Shown: positions 1 to 8,383 of the stretch, piece by piece
How the letters are laid out: every line of letters starts with the position of its first letter
How positions within the stretch are numbered: the stretch's first letter is position 1
DNA from: Methanomicrobium mobile BP
Lineage (GTDB): Archaea; Halobacteriota; Methanomicrobia; Methanomicrobiales; Methanomicrobiaceae
Reading direction: 5' to 3'
Assembly: GCF_000711215.1 (NCBI RefSeq)
Contig: NZ_JOMF01000008.1
Location: forward strand, 45,314-109,313
Length of the DNA: 64,000 nucleotides
Notes under the pieces: generated by a model
Told to the model about the DNA's origin: nothing
What the model saw: the letters and a program-made list of their open reading frames with translations, nothing else
Database searches by the model: none
Translations under genes and position numbers: made by a program

Positions 1-1347
1 GTGACCACTCTCGGCTGCTGCCGCGAGGTCGGACGCGCGGCATTCCTCCTGACAACGCCGGAGAGCAAAATTCTCATCGACTGCGGCGACAAGCCCGGCA
101 GCGACGGCGTTCCCTACCTCTACGTCCCCGAGATATACCCGCTCAACACCCTCGATGCCGTCGTTCTCACGCACGCACACCTCGACCACTGCGGTCTGAT
201 TCCGCTCCTCTACAAATACGGATATCAGGGACCCGTATACAGCACGCCGGCAACAAGAGATCTTGCCGTCATGCTCCAGCTCGATTACCTCAATGTCGCG
301 GTAAACGACGCAAATCAGGTGCCGTATTCCTCAAAAGAGGTTCAGGAATACTTAAAGCGCTCGATTACCCTCAACTACGGCAGTGTCACCGATATCGCCC
401 CCGACGTCAAGCTCACCTACCATAACGCGGGGCACATCCTCGGCTCGGCAATCGCACACTTCCACATCGGCGACGGTCTCTACAACATCGCCTTCACCGG
501 CGACTTCAACTACGGCAAAACAAGACTCTTCGGTCCCGCAACCTCGCAGTTCCCGCGTCTCGAGACCGTCTTCATGGAGAGCACGTACGGCGGTTCCGAG
601 GACATTCAGCCCTCGATGGCGGATGCCGAGACAAAACTCTACGAGATAATCAACGAGACCATAAAACGCGGCGGCAAAGTCATCATACCGGCGTTCGCGG
701 TCGGCAGATCGCAGGAGGTCATGCTCGCAATCGAGGAGGGAATGCGCCTTGAAAAGATTCCTAAGGTCAAGGTCTACCTTGACGGCATGATAAAAGAGGC
801 AACCGCGATTCACACAACCTACCCAGAATACTTAAACCCCGACCTCAGAAAGGAGATCTTCCAGGAAGGCCACAACCCCTTCCTTGCCGAATGCTTCGTG
901 CAGGTCGACTCCCCCGCAATAAGGCAGGAAGTCATAGGCGGCGACCCCTGTATCATCATCACCACGAGCGGTATGTTAAACGGCGGTCCCGTCATGGAAT
1001 ACCTCTACGGTCTTGCGCCCTATGAGCAGAACTCCCTCGTATTCGTCGGTTATCAGGCGGACGGAACAATCGGACGCAGAATCCAGAAGGGCTGGAAGGA
1101 AGTGCCGATGGGAAGACGTGAGACCATCATCCTTAACCTCGAGATTCACACCGTCGACGGATTCTCCGGACATTCCGACAGAAAACAGCTCATGGCATGG
1201 GTAAACCATCTCAACCCGAGACCCGAGAGAATCTTCACCATCCACGGCGAAGAGAAGAACACAATCGATCTCGCAAGCTCAATCTACAAGCGGTTCAGAA
1301 TCGAGACCCACTCCCCCAAGAATCTCGAGACATACCGCATGGTATGA
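1..1347 (+). CDS. aCPSF1: aCPSF1/FttA beta-CASP ribonuclease, 5' part missing
   Basis: This is the catalytic part of the archaeal CPSF-like endo/exoribonuclease, which cleaves transcripts downstream of U-rich sites and drives transcription termination in methanogens. The metallo-beta-lactamase signature HAHLDH is seen at residues 58-63 of the visible part, and the late beta-CASP motif FSGHSDR lies near the C-terminus. The family usually has about 630 residues with N-terminal KH domains; only 448 are visible, beginning at the first base of the window, so the GTG at position 1 is very probably an internal valine codon and the KH part lies outside. The stop is TGA at 1345. The family assignment is secure; the termination role is established knowledge for the family. 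Confidence 0.93.
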   Translation: MTTLGCCREVGRAAFLLTTPESKILIDCGDKPGSDGVPYLYVPEIYPLNTLDAVVLTHAHLDHCGLIPLLYKYGYQGPVYSTPATRDLAVMLQLDYLNVAVNDANQVPYSSKEVQEYLKRSITLNYGSVTDIAPDVKLTYHNAGHILGSAIAHFHIGDGLYNIAFTGDFNYGKTRLFGPATSQFPRLETVFMESTYGGSEDIQPSMADAETKLYEIINETIKRGGKVIIPAFAVGRSQEVMLAIEEGMRLEKIPKVKVYLDGMIKEATAIHTTYPEYLNPDLRKEIFQEGHNPFLAECFVQVDSPAIRQEVIGGDPCIIITTSGMLNGGPVMEYLYGLAPYEQNSLVFVGYQADGTIGRRIQKGWKEVPMGRRETIILNLEIHTVDGFSGHSDRKQLMAWVNHLNPRPERIFTIHGEEKNTIDLASSIYKRFRIETHSPKNLETYRMV

Positions 1348-1374
1348 TACTGAAAAATATCCGAAAACCCACAC

Positions 1375-1500
1375 TTTTTTGCATCTCAAATACTTCTCAA
1401 ATTCTTCTCAAATTCTTCTCAAATTCTTCTCAAATGCTTCACGCTTCACAAATACTTCTCAAATGCTTCTCAGATTCTTCTCGAATATCATAATTTTCTC
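1375..1500. repeat. Degenerate 11-bp tandem repeat after aCPSF1
   Basis: The unit TTCTTCTCAAA recurs about ten times, first almost perfectly and then with drift. On the plus strand it is pyrimidine-rich, so the repeat could also act as the U-rich 3' end of the aCPSF1 transcript. No ORF or RNA gene was recognised here. Confidence 0.8.
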
Positions 1501-1548
1501 AAATATCTTAAATATCTGAAATGCCCTATATCCCCATAGGATTCGGAT

Positions 1549-2772
1549 ATGGGGGACGAAAATACCTGCGCAAAGACCGGCGGAAACAGCGGTGAAAATT
1601 GCGGCGAAAATACCGGTGCAAATACCTGCGGGAATACCCGCAGAAAGACTGCGGTTGTCGTCACCATACTTGCCGGCGCATTCGCGGTAATGGCGATGTC
1701 AAACGCCGTAGTGCCCGTTCTCAATCTGCTCGCGAAGGATTCGCCGCAGATACAGGGCATAATCTATTCCGCCTATTTCCTCGGCGCTTTTCTTACCGTC
1801 CTTCCCGCAGGCATGATCTCCGACAGGGTCGGCAGAACTCTGCCGATACGTGCGGGTCTTATTCTGACCGTTGTCGCGGGCATCGCAATGATTCTGCTGA
1901 CAAACCCTTACATGATTGCGGCGGCACGCTTTGCCGAGGGAATAGGCGCGGGACTCTTTGTGGCATCCGCACTTGCGTGGATTAACGAACAGGAAGAGCA
2001 CAAAAAAATCTCCGGCTACTATTTCGCCTGCATAAATCTCGGATTTTTGAGCAGCCTAATCCTTACGGGATACTTCAGCGGCTACAGTCTCATGACCGGC
2101 GTGCTCATATTCACGGTTCTTGCCGCCGCTTCTCTTATACTCTCCATGGGGACGATACGCGGGAACACTGGAAATGCAGGGAACACAGGGAACACCGCCG
2201 CCGAAGAAAAAGCAAAGCGGTCTCCGCTCTCGGAGATAATACTCGGATCCCTCGCGCTCTTCTTCTCGGTCGCGGTCCTTTCCGGCACAACGGGTGTCGT
2301 TATCTCGTTATATCCCGGATTTTCCGGCATAAGCGCTCTTGCCGCCGGAATACTGATAGGGCTCATGGATCTCGGCACCATAACTTCATCGCTTTACGCA
2401 TCGCGAAGAGCCGGAAGAGGTGTCCGGTTTGAGATCCCTGCCGGCGCTCTTATCATAGCCGCGCTTGTCCTCGTAATTCTGCTCATACCCGCAGGAAATC
2501 TGATTGCGGCGGGACTTCTCTTCATCGGCATCGGCGCCGCATACGGCACGGTCACGATTGCCCAGGTCGATTACCTCTCAAAGACAAAATACGGGCAGGG
2601 AGCCGTCCTCGGAATATACAACCTCTTCGGATACGCAGGCATGGCTTTCATGCCGTTTGCAGCCGGCATCATTGCCGAAAGTTCGTATCCGAGTGCTTTT
2701 ATCGCAACGGCATTGCTCTGCCTTACGGTATGCGCAACGGCGGTTCTCGCGGCAAAAGGCAGAAAAGACTGA
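1549..2772 (+). CDS. Major facilitator superfamily transporter
   Basis: A 407-residue integral membrane protein with the MFS layout: a hydrophilic N-terminus of about 34 residues, then about 12 hydrophobic segments. The loop 2-3 signature GMISDRVGRT sits at residues 88-97. The substrate cannot be told from the sequence; drug or small-metabolite efflux is the usual role of such short MFS proteins. Two Asn/Gly/Thr-rich stretches are odd: the N-terminus repeats GEN-type units and the central cytoplasmic loop near residue 205 has a run of NTG-type units, both resembling slippage expansions. It stands alone between the aCPSF1 gene and a convergent operon. Confidence 0.85.
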   Translation: MGDENTCAKTGGNSGENCGENTGANTCGNTRRKTAVVVTILAGAFAVMAMSNAVVPVLNLLAKDSPQIQGIIYSAYFLGAFLTVLPAGMISDRVGRTLPIRAGLILTVVAGIAMILLTNPYMIAAARFAEGIGAGLFVASALAWINEQEEHKKISGYYFACINLGFLSSLILTGYFSGYSLMTGVLIFTVLAAASLILSMGTIRGNTGNAGNTGNTAAEEKAKRSPLSEIILGSLALFFSVAVLSGTTGVVISLYPGFSGISALAAGILIGLMDLGTITSSLYASRRAGRGVRFEIPAGALIIAALVLVILLIPAGNLIAAGLLFIGIGAAYGTVTIAQVDYLSKTKYGQGAVLGIYNLFGYAGMAFMPFAAGIIAESSYPSAFIATALLCLTVCATAVLAAKGRKD

Positions 2773-2858
2773 ACAAAAAAAGTTTTTGAGAGTCTTGATT
2801 GTTTTTGAGATATTTTATAGCTTTTTGAGAGTTTTGAGAGTTTGTGATTGTTCTGATT

Positions 2859-3557
2859 TTACTTAATGCCGAACAGCGCCTTCAGCAGCTCGATATATGA
2901 CGAAAATGTATTCTGAAGTTTCGTCATCTCACTTGAGATCGGCAGTTTCATGACATGCGATGCCACGGGTGTCGGCTCAGGCGTAGGTGTGGGAACCGGT
3001 GTCGGCGCCGGTGTTGGTGTCGGCGTGGGAACCGGCGTAGGCGTTGCCGTAGGCTCGGGTGTCAGGTCGTATATGACGAAATTACCCCACGATGCCGCTT
3101 CGGTAAGATAGATGTATTCCTCGGCTTCTCCGTAGTCGCCGCCGCTGCCGATGTTAACGAGTTTTACCTTAACCTTGCCCTTCATCTTATCTACATCATC
3201 AGGTGTGTAGATTACCGAAAATTTCTCCTTGGATGATGAAGTCCAGTAAGGATCGTCCACGGACCATGACCTTGATTTGACTGAACTGCCTGCCTTATCA
3301 TACAGACAGAGTTCATAGATCTTATCATATCGCGAATACTTTACATAGTCCGGATAACCTGCCCAGTCCGAGAGCTTTATCTGGTAGAGTTCATATCCGA
3401 TTTTGGGCGAAAGTTCCGCAGATACCGGCGCCGCCGCAAGCGAGAATATCAAAACTCCGAGGAGCATAAGGACTAGCAAAGATCCTATAGCCAGTCTTCC
3501 CGCATTGCCTTTCTTTTCCGGAATATTGCCGTTCATACTGTTGTTCATATCGTTCAT
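2859..3557 (-). CDS. Secreted WAGxPDY-domain protein with Pro-Thr stalk (copy 1)
   Basis: I do not recognise a named family. The 232-residue product has an N-terminal hydrophobic segment (about residues 20-45, signal peptide or anchor), a globular domain of about 115 residues containing WAGYPDY, a Pro-Thr stalk of PTPTP-type repeats (about 168-197), and a C-terminal amphipathic segment starting MKLP and ending at the stop. The order and the WAG-x-PDY and MKLP motifs are shared with the product at 5255-6139, so the two are paralogues. The start codon overlaps the stop of the upstream Yip1-type gene as ATGA, which implies translational coupling. A cell-surface location is inferred from the signal segment and stalk. 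Confidence 0.75.
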   Translation of the reverse strand: MNDMNNSMNGNIPEKKGNAGRLAIGSLLVLMLLGVLIFSLAAAPVSAELSPKIGYELYQIKLSDWAGYPDYVKYSRYDKIYELCLYDKAGSSVKSRSWSVDDPYWTSSSKEKFSVIYTPDDVDKMKGKVKVKLVNIGSGGDYGEAEEYIYLTEAASWGNFVIYDLTPEPTATPTPVPTPTPTPAPTPVPTPTPEPTPVASHVMKLPISSEMTKLQNTFSSYIELLKALFGIK

Positions 3558-5074
3558 ATAAATGCCACCTCGCCGCTTATCACAACATAGTAGAAGACCG
3601 CAAACATGATGATTGCGGGCAACACCGCCGCTATTACCGCGAATTTGGTATCCTGTATATAGCCCGCCATGAGTCCCTTTATCTGAAGGAAGATAAGGAA
3701 GAGCGGTGCAATGAAGATTCCTACGAGCGGAATAAGCCCGATTGTTCCCAGCGCCGTTGTCGAATAAATCGTCGTGCCGAGGGATTCGGGCAGGCTGAGT
3801 CCCTGACGCGTAATCTTTGTGAGCAGGAATACCAGAATGCCGTATACGAGCACACAGATAATCGAGAATATCAGATACTCGAGGATGAGTCTGACGAGTT
3901 CGCCGCCGTTGGAGAGCAGGGCGCCGAATATCGCGTTCTTAGGCGCTACCGACGAACCGATGACCGCCGCTATCACAACGTTTACAACCGAGAACAGAAC
4001 CAGCATCAGAATGCCGTAGATCAGAACCGAGACCGTGCTGTCAGAACTCGAGGACTCGAATGTCTCGGACGGATATCTGATAAAGCCGATTATTTTCTCG
4101 GGAAGGGAGAGCGAACCCTGCGAGTATTTGTACTCGCCGAAAGACTGCCGTCCGGAATCATACGACGATCCGTAATCGGAATCATAACCGCGTTCGTATT
4201 CGTCTCCCCTGCTGCCGCCGTAGCGGTCGTAATCGCCGTAGCCGTCGGAGTATCGGTCGGAATAATTGTCGGAGTAATTGCTTCCGTTATTGCCGTAATT
4301 GTCGGAGTAATTTTCAGAGTAATTGTTTGAGTAGTTGTCCGAGTAATTTGAGTAATTGCCGGAGTTGTTCTGCGAATAACCGTCCTGATAGCCGTTGCCG
4401 TAGCCTTCGTTTCCGTAACCTTCGTTTCCGTAACCGCCGTTACCGTAGCCCTCGGATCCGTAGCCGCTCATGCCGTCATTGTAACCGCCGTAGCCGCCGG
4501 AACGATTTGCGCCGTAGACATCGGTGTTCTCGTCCGAATATTCGTTATACGGCTGACCGTTCGGATACTGCGTGCCGTTTCCGGGATACTGCTGAGAGTT
4601 CTGCCCGTAGTTATCCGAATATCCCGGGTCATTTCCGTAGCCGCCGCCGTACTGCGGTGCCTGTCCGTAACCTCCGGAAGCGTTCTGACCGCCGGCACCG
4701 TAACCGCCGTTCTGACCGTAGTCCTGACCGTACGCCTGTGTCTGCCCGAATGCGCCGGTCGCCGGTGCCTGCTGATATCCGCCGCCCTTGTTACCCGTGA
4801 CCGAGAGGAGCTGCCTTAAAACATTGTCACGCTCCTCGTCGAAATCAAAGGTCATTGTCATCGACGCGGTTTCATTCAGGTTATAGCAGACCGTAACCTC
4901 GATGCATGGCTCGTAATAGCCGTTTACAATCGCCTTTGCGCTTTGTATTACATCATACGGATATTCGTAGGGTTCAACTCCGCCTGCGGCAAGATCCAGC
5001 CTCAGTTTGCTCTCATCCATTGTCAGATGATAGAGCTGCCCGCCAACCCGTACTTTTGACGTTAGATAATTCAA
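3554..5074 (-). CDS. Yip1-type membrane protein with Tyr/Gly/Asn-rich linker (copy 1)
   Basis: This 506-residue protein has three parts. Residues about 8-95 form a small beta-rich domain, possibly PH-like, containing VEPYEYPYDVI. Residues about 97-320 are a low-complexity linker built of [GSN]Y[GSND] units, with dozens of tyrosines. Residues about 321-506 are a Yip1-like domain of five membrane segments that begins with the motif RYPSETFE and contains ALGTIGLIPLVG. The start is TTG at 5074, preceded by GGGATGGT as a plausible ribosome site. The gene heads a two-gene operon and ends in an ATGA overlap with the WAGxPDY gene. It is paralogous to 6136-7326. Function is unknown; Yip1 domains usually act in membrane organisation. 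Confidence 0.8.
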   Translation of the reverse strand: MNYLTSKVRVGGQLYHLTMDESKLRLDLAAGGVEPYEYPYDVIQSAKAIVNGYYEPCIEVTVCYNLNETASMTMTFDFDEERDNVLRQLLSVTGNKGGGYQQAPATGAFGQTQAYGQDYGQNGGYGAGGQNASGGYGQAPQYGGGYGNDPGYSDNYGQNSQQYPGNGTQYPNGQPYNEYSDENTDVYGANRSGGYGGYNDGMSGYGSEGYGNGGYGNEGYGNEGYGNGYQDGYSQNNSGNYSNYSDNYSNNYSENYSDNYGNNGSNYSDNYSDRYSDGYGDYDRYGGSRGDEYERGYDSDYGSSYDSGRQSFGEYKYSQGSLSLPEKIIGFIRYPSETFESSSSDSTVSVLIYGILMLVLFSVVNVVIAAVIGSSVAPKNAIFGALLSNGGELVRLILEYLIFSIICVLVYGILVFLLTKITRQGLSLPESLGTTIYSTTALGTIGLIPLVGIFIAPLFLIFLQIKGLMAGYIQDTKFAVIAAVLPAIIMFAVFYYVVISGEVAFI

Positions 5075-5254
5075 GATACCATCCCTTCAATTGCTCTGAA
5101 AAATTATTCGTAATTAATTATTCTGCTTTTAAGGTTTAACTTATTAAAATATTATGCTTTTCAATACCGCCGAAAGCATGCAGAAAAATTTACGCATTTA
5201 CGCGTCGCCGGAAGAAGAGCGTCAAAAAAGCGTCAAAAAAAGAGAAAATTGCGG

Positions 5255-6139
5255 TTAAATTATCGAATTGATCAGACTGACATAGCTGTCGTAGATATAC
5301 TGGATATATCCGAGAAGATCGGATATCAGCGGCAGCTTCATCAGTCCCGCATTCTCTTTGCCGGCAAGCGGACGCGGAATCGGACCGTTTAAGGCATCCT
5401 CTTTGGATGACGAATCCGTATCCTTCGGTGCCTGTGTGGGCGATACTGTAGGCACGACAGTCTCCGAAGGCGTTACCTCAACCGTCGGAATTGTTGTCGG
5501 CACCGGCGTCGGAGTAGGGGTTGGTGTCGGAGTCGGAGTTGCGGTCGGCTCCTCTGTCGGCGCGGTTGTCGGTGTTGCCGTCGGAGTAGGGGTTGCGGTA
5601 GACTCCTGTGTCGGCGTTGGTGTAGGTGTCGGTGTTGACGTTGTCGGAGTGGGTGTCGGCGTCGGTGTGGCAATCGGCGTTGACGAAGGCGTCAGAACAT
5701 GAATCGGATGGGTATTCCATGCATCTTCGACCAGATACACTCTTTTCATAACATCATTGTGGTTATTATCGGTATCCGTGACCTCAAGTTTTACCTCGAC
5801 TCTGCCGTTGTACTTCTTCACTTCTTCATCGGTGTAGATATACACGGGATCCGCTGCCTTTTCCCAGCTCATGCCCGAAGGCCAGTACGAAGGCGAAAAT
5901 TCCCATTTTCGATCTTTTATGCCGGCGGCATCGGTAGTGCTTTCATCTTTATAATGCACCTCGTAGATTGTTTCGTATTCCGAATAATCCTTATAATCCG
6001 GCAGTCCCGCCCAGTCGGCAAGATTGATCCTATAAATTTCCCAATCGAAATCGACGGTTAAATCCGCACTTGCGGGCACAGCCGGGGTTGCGGCAAGGAA
6101 AAATGCCGCCAATATCATTCCGAACTTCATAGTCTTCAT
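5255..6139 (-). CDS. Secreted WAGxPDY-domain protein with Pro-Thr stalk (copy 2)
   Basis: A 294-residue paralogue of the gene at 2859-3557. It has a typical signal peptide (residues 1-26, ending around ASA), the WAGLPDY domain (about 27-150), a longer Pro-Thr stalk (about 151-255) and a C-terminal amphipathic helix that again begins MKLP (about 264-294). The stalk codes for runs of PTPT, a pattern common in archaeal and bacterial surface proteins where it spaces a domain from the envelope. The start overlaps the preceding gene as ATGA. The longer stalk is the main difference from copy 1. Product function is unknown. Confidence 0.75.
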   Translation of the reverse strand: MKTMKFGMILAAFFLAATPAVPASADLTVDFDWEIYRINLADWAGLPDYKDYSEYETIYEVHYKDESTTDAAGIKDRKWEFSPSYWPSGMSWEKAADPVYIYTDEEVKKYNGRVEVKLEVTDTDNNHNDVMKRVYLVEDAWNTHPIHVLTPSSTPIATPTPTPTPTTSTPTPTPTPTQESTATPTPTATPTTAPTEEPTATPTPTPTPTPTPVPTTIPTVEVTPSETVVPTVSPTQAPKDTDSSSKEDALNGPIPRPLAGKENAGLMKLPLISDLLGYIQYIYDSYVSLINSII

Positions 6140-7326
6140 GCGTACACCACCGCACCGCTCATTATAAAGAAATAAAACAGCCCCGAGAGAACCGCAAACG
6201 GAACCGCGGAAGCAATCAGGGAGAACGACGTCTCCAGTTCACAGGCACTGCAAAGACCTTTCATCTGAAGATAGAGCATGTAAAACGGCGCCAGAAAAAC
6301 GCCGACAAGCGGGATCAGACCGACCGTTCCGAACGCCGTTGCCGAGTAAAACGTCACCGACATCGACTCATGGAATTCAAGCTCCGAGCCTAAAGCATTC
6401 AGCATGATGCGGGTGCACAGACCGTAGATTACTATCGCCGCCGCCGTCATCACGAAGATGATGATTGCGGTCACGACAAGACCTCCGAAATCCCTGAAGA
6501 GATGCCCGAAGAAGGGGTTGTCCGGCGCCGCCAGCATCCCGACAAATCCGCAGATTACGGTGTTTACGACCGCAAACAGGAAGGTGACGGCGATGAAGTA
6601 GAAGAGGCTCTTATCCGGCGTATCTCTGCCGACAGCCTCGAAGGTCTCGGACGGATAGCGCAGGAAATCGATATATTTCTCCGAAATCGAGAGTTCTTCA
6701 ACAGGTTCGTGATCATCGGAGAGATGATAATAGCGGTTGGAATTCGAATCGGAATGTAAACCGGAATACGAATTTGAATAGGAGCCCGAATATGAACCTG
6801 AAGACGATCTTGAATATGAACCGGATGAACCCGAATAAGAACCTGTATGCGATCCGGAAAATGACGTATTTCCTGAGCGATATCCGGATAAGAAAGAATC
6901 GGACGCATGACCCGACCCCGAGGAGTGACCGTGCGATGACGATGACGATACCGACGATGACGACGATGCTGATGACCCCGATGAATACGATGCGCCGGGT
7001 GCCGGGGATGCCGTGAACGATGAGGATGCGGCGGGCGAATTCTTGCGTGACGTCAATTCCTCCAGCGCTTTCTTCATCTCATCGGCGCTCTTAAAATCGA
7101 TATCTATTACGGCATCTCCGAAATCGCCGTAGTTCACCGTTATCCCGATGGAAGGTATCGACCCCGCGGACTCTTTTATCTTAAGAATTGAATTGTATGC
7201 ATAAAAATACGGCTCAACCGACTCGGATATTGAGTTAAGCCGCAAACCGTCCCGTTCGAAGACAAGACACAGGCTCTGACCCCCTACAGTGACAATATAG
7301 TTTTCACCGCTGTGACCGTACGTCAT
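6136..7326 (-). CDS. Yip1-type membrane protein with Ser/Gly/Tyr-rich linker (copy 2)
   Basis: A 396-residue paralogue of 3554-5074 with the same order: an N-terminal beta-rich domain containing VTVGGQ and VEPYFYAYNSI, a low-complexity linker at about 97-211 with SGSY and SYSG units plus a pure serine run, and a five-helix Yip1-like domain from residue 212 on, with RYPSETFE and AFGTVGLIPLVG. The linker has diverged in composition (serine instead of asparagine) while keeping regularly spaced tyrosines. It starts at ATG 7326 and is followed by the stalk protein with an ATGA overlap, so the gene pair as a unit was duplicated. Function is unknown. Confidence 0.8.
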   Translation of the reverse strand: MTYGHSGENYIVTVGGQSLCLVFERDGLRLNSISESVEPYFYAYNSILKIKESAGSIPSIGITVNYGDFGDAVIDIDFKSADEMKKALEELTSRKNSPAASSSFTASPAPGASYSSGSSASSSSSVSSSSSHGHSSGSGHASDSFLSGYRSGNTSFSGSHTGSYSGSSGSYSRSSSGSYSGSYSNSYSGLHSDSNSNRYYHLSDDHEPVEELSISEKYIDFLRYPSETFEAVGRDTPDKSLFYFIAVTFLFAVVNTVICGFVGMLAAPDNPFFGHLFRDFGGLVVTAIIIFVMTAAAIVIYGLCTRIMLNALGSELEFHESMSVTFYSATAFGTVGLIPLVGVFLAPFYMLYLQMKGLCSACELETSFSLIASAVPFAVLSGLFYFFIMSGAVVYA

Positions 7327-7690
7327 ATCGTTATCACTCTTATTCCATATTAGATATGCATAATATGCAAAGAAGATATTTATTATCGTTTCAGTTTTAA
7401 AGCCGCAGGCAGACTCACGTTACGATCCGGTGCGCACGATGTGCACGATCCTTACCGTGCTCAAGGTGCGCAAGGTGCGGACCCGCATGTCTTAAGCGGC
7501 AGTCCTCTGTAAAAAGCAAAAACACAGTTTATATTGAAAAACGCCGATATAGAATATATCGGGCGATTACGGTAACCGATATCGCAAGTGACCGGCAAAT
7601 GATATCAAGTCATTATATTTCAAGTCATTATATTATATGAATTAAGGACGCAGGATGAATTGCGCTATGATGAATTAAGGACGTGAGACT
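7327..7690. other. Divergent intergenic region with GC repeats and a hairpin/operator
   Basis: No gene is seen. Positions 7430-7490 hold a degenerate 9-base repeat around GTGCGCA/GTGCACGAT. A TATA-like TTTATATT lies near 7527, and a perfect inverted repeat follows it: CCGATATA at 7544-7551, GAA, TATATCGG at 7555-7562. It would lie close to a start point set by that TATA box. Short direct duplications (CAAGTCATTATAT and ATGAATTAAGGACG) lie at 7610-7685. Confidence 0.6.
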
Positions 7691-7960
7691 ATTATAGAGA
7701 TTGAATACAGAATACTGGTTTATATCATATTGAACCTCTTTGTCGCCTTCGTTTACGCAAACGACAAGAGAAAAGCGGTCAACAAGGACTGGAGAACACC
7801 CGAGAGTTCGCTCATCACATGTGCCCTCTTCGGACCCTTCGGAGCAATCGCGGCAATGCACATCATGCACCACAAGACCCATAAACCCAAGTTCTATCTG
7901 GTGTATCTGTTCGCGGTCATACACATCGTGCTCATCGCAAAACTCGCCGGTCTCTTCTGA
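7691..7960 (+). CDS. DUF1294 small membrane protein
   Basis: A short membrane protein of the DUF1294 family, recognised by the conserved order: first helix, DKRKAV, WRTPE, a Gly-rich second helix, HHKTHKPKF, and a final helix. Function of the family is unknown. The first obvious start is TTG at 7730, but that would cut the first helix in half. The reading frame is open back to 7679 and has no ATG. ATT at 7691 follows GGACGTGAG, which resembles a ribosome site, so I place the start there with low certainty. If correct, the product is 89 residues with a full first helix. Confidence 0.65.
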   Translation: MIEIEYRILVYIILNLFVAFVYANDKRKAVNKDWRTPESSLITCALFGPFGAIAAMHIMHHKTHKPKFYLVYLFAVIHIVLIAKLAGLF

Positions 7961-8074
7961 CCGGCATTAAAATTACTTTTTGAAGAAATTGCTTTTGAAA
8001 ACAAATCACTTTTGCAATCAGATTAATTTTTGAAAAGAATTGCTTTTGCAATCAAATTACTTTTTGAAAACAAG

Positions 8075-8159
8075 TGCGAGGGAAGGGATTCGAACCCTCG
8101 AATACCTACGTAAATAGGCCCTGAACCTATCGCCTTTGACCTGGCTCGGCAACCCTCGC
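8075..8159 (-). tRNA. tRNA-Leu (anticodon CAG)
   Basis: Read on the minus strand, the acceptor stem pairs GCGAGGG with CCCTCGC and is followed by discriminator A. The anticodon stem ATAGG/CCTAT encloses the loop TTCAGGG, giving anticodon CAG. The T-arm carries GGTTCGAATCC. A long variable arm is present, as expected for a class II leucine tRNA, and the total length is 85 nt. CCA is not encoded and no intron is seen. Confidence 0.95.
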
Positions 8160-8302
8160 TCCAATAAAATTGTGCTTTAATAAATAGGCGTTCCTATAAA
8201 ATAAACTTTGGTCTTTGTGCGGATTGGCAAACCAAAATCGCAAACCAAAATCCGCCGAATCCGGCAGGAGTCGCCTTTAGGATCGCAAAAAATTAAAAGA
8301 GG

Positions 8303-8362
8303 TTTGATTGGTTTGATTTGTTTGATTGATTTGATTAGTTTGATTGGTTTAATTGGTTTGAC
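8303..8362. repeat. 9-bp tandem repeat, six copies
   Basis: The unit TTTGATTGG occurs six times with single-base drift, just downstream of the RHH-acyl-CoA synthetase stop codon. It is one of many gap-specific short repeats in this window. Confidence 0.8.
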
Positions 8363-8383
8363 TATTTCCTGTCCTTATGATAT

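Noticed and set aside
4327-4800. Plus-strand Arg/Ser-rich frame of 157 codons
   Set aside because: It is antisense to the Tyr/Gly/Asn-rich linker and follows from its codon bias.
5358-5702. Plus-strand frame coding for a Val-Gly repeat protein
   Set aside because: It is the reverse complement of the Pro-Thr stalk of the secreted protein; the stalk gene has a signal peptide, paralogue and operon context.
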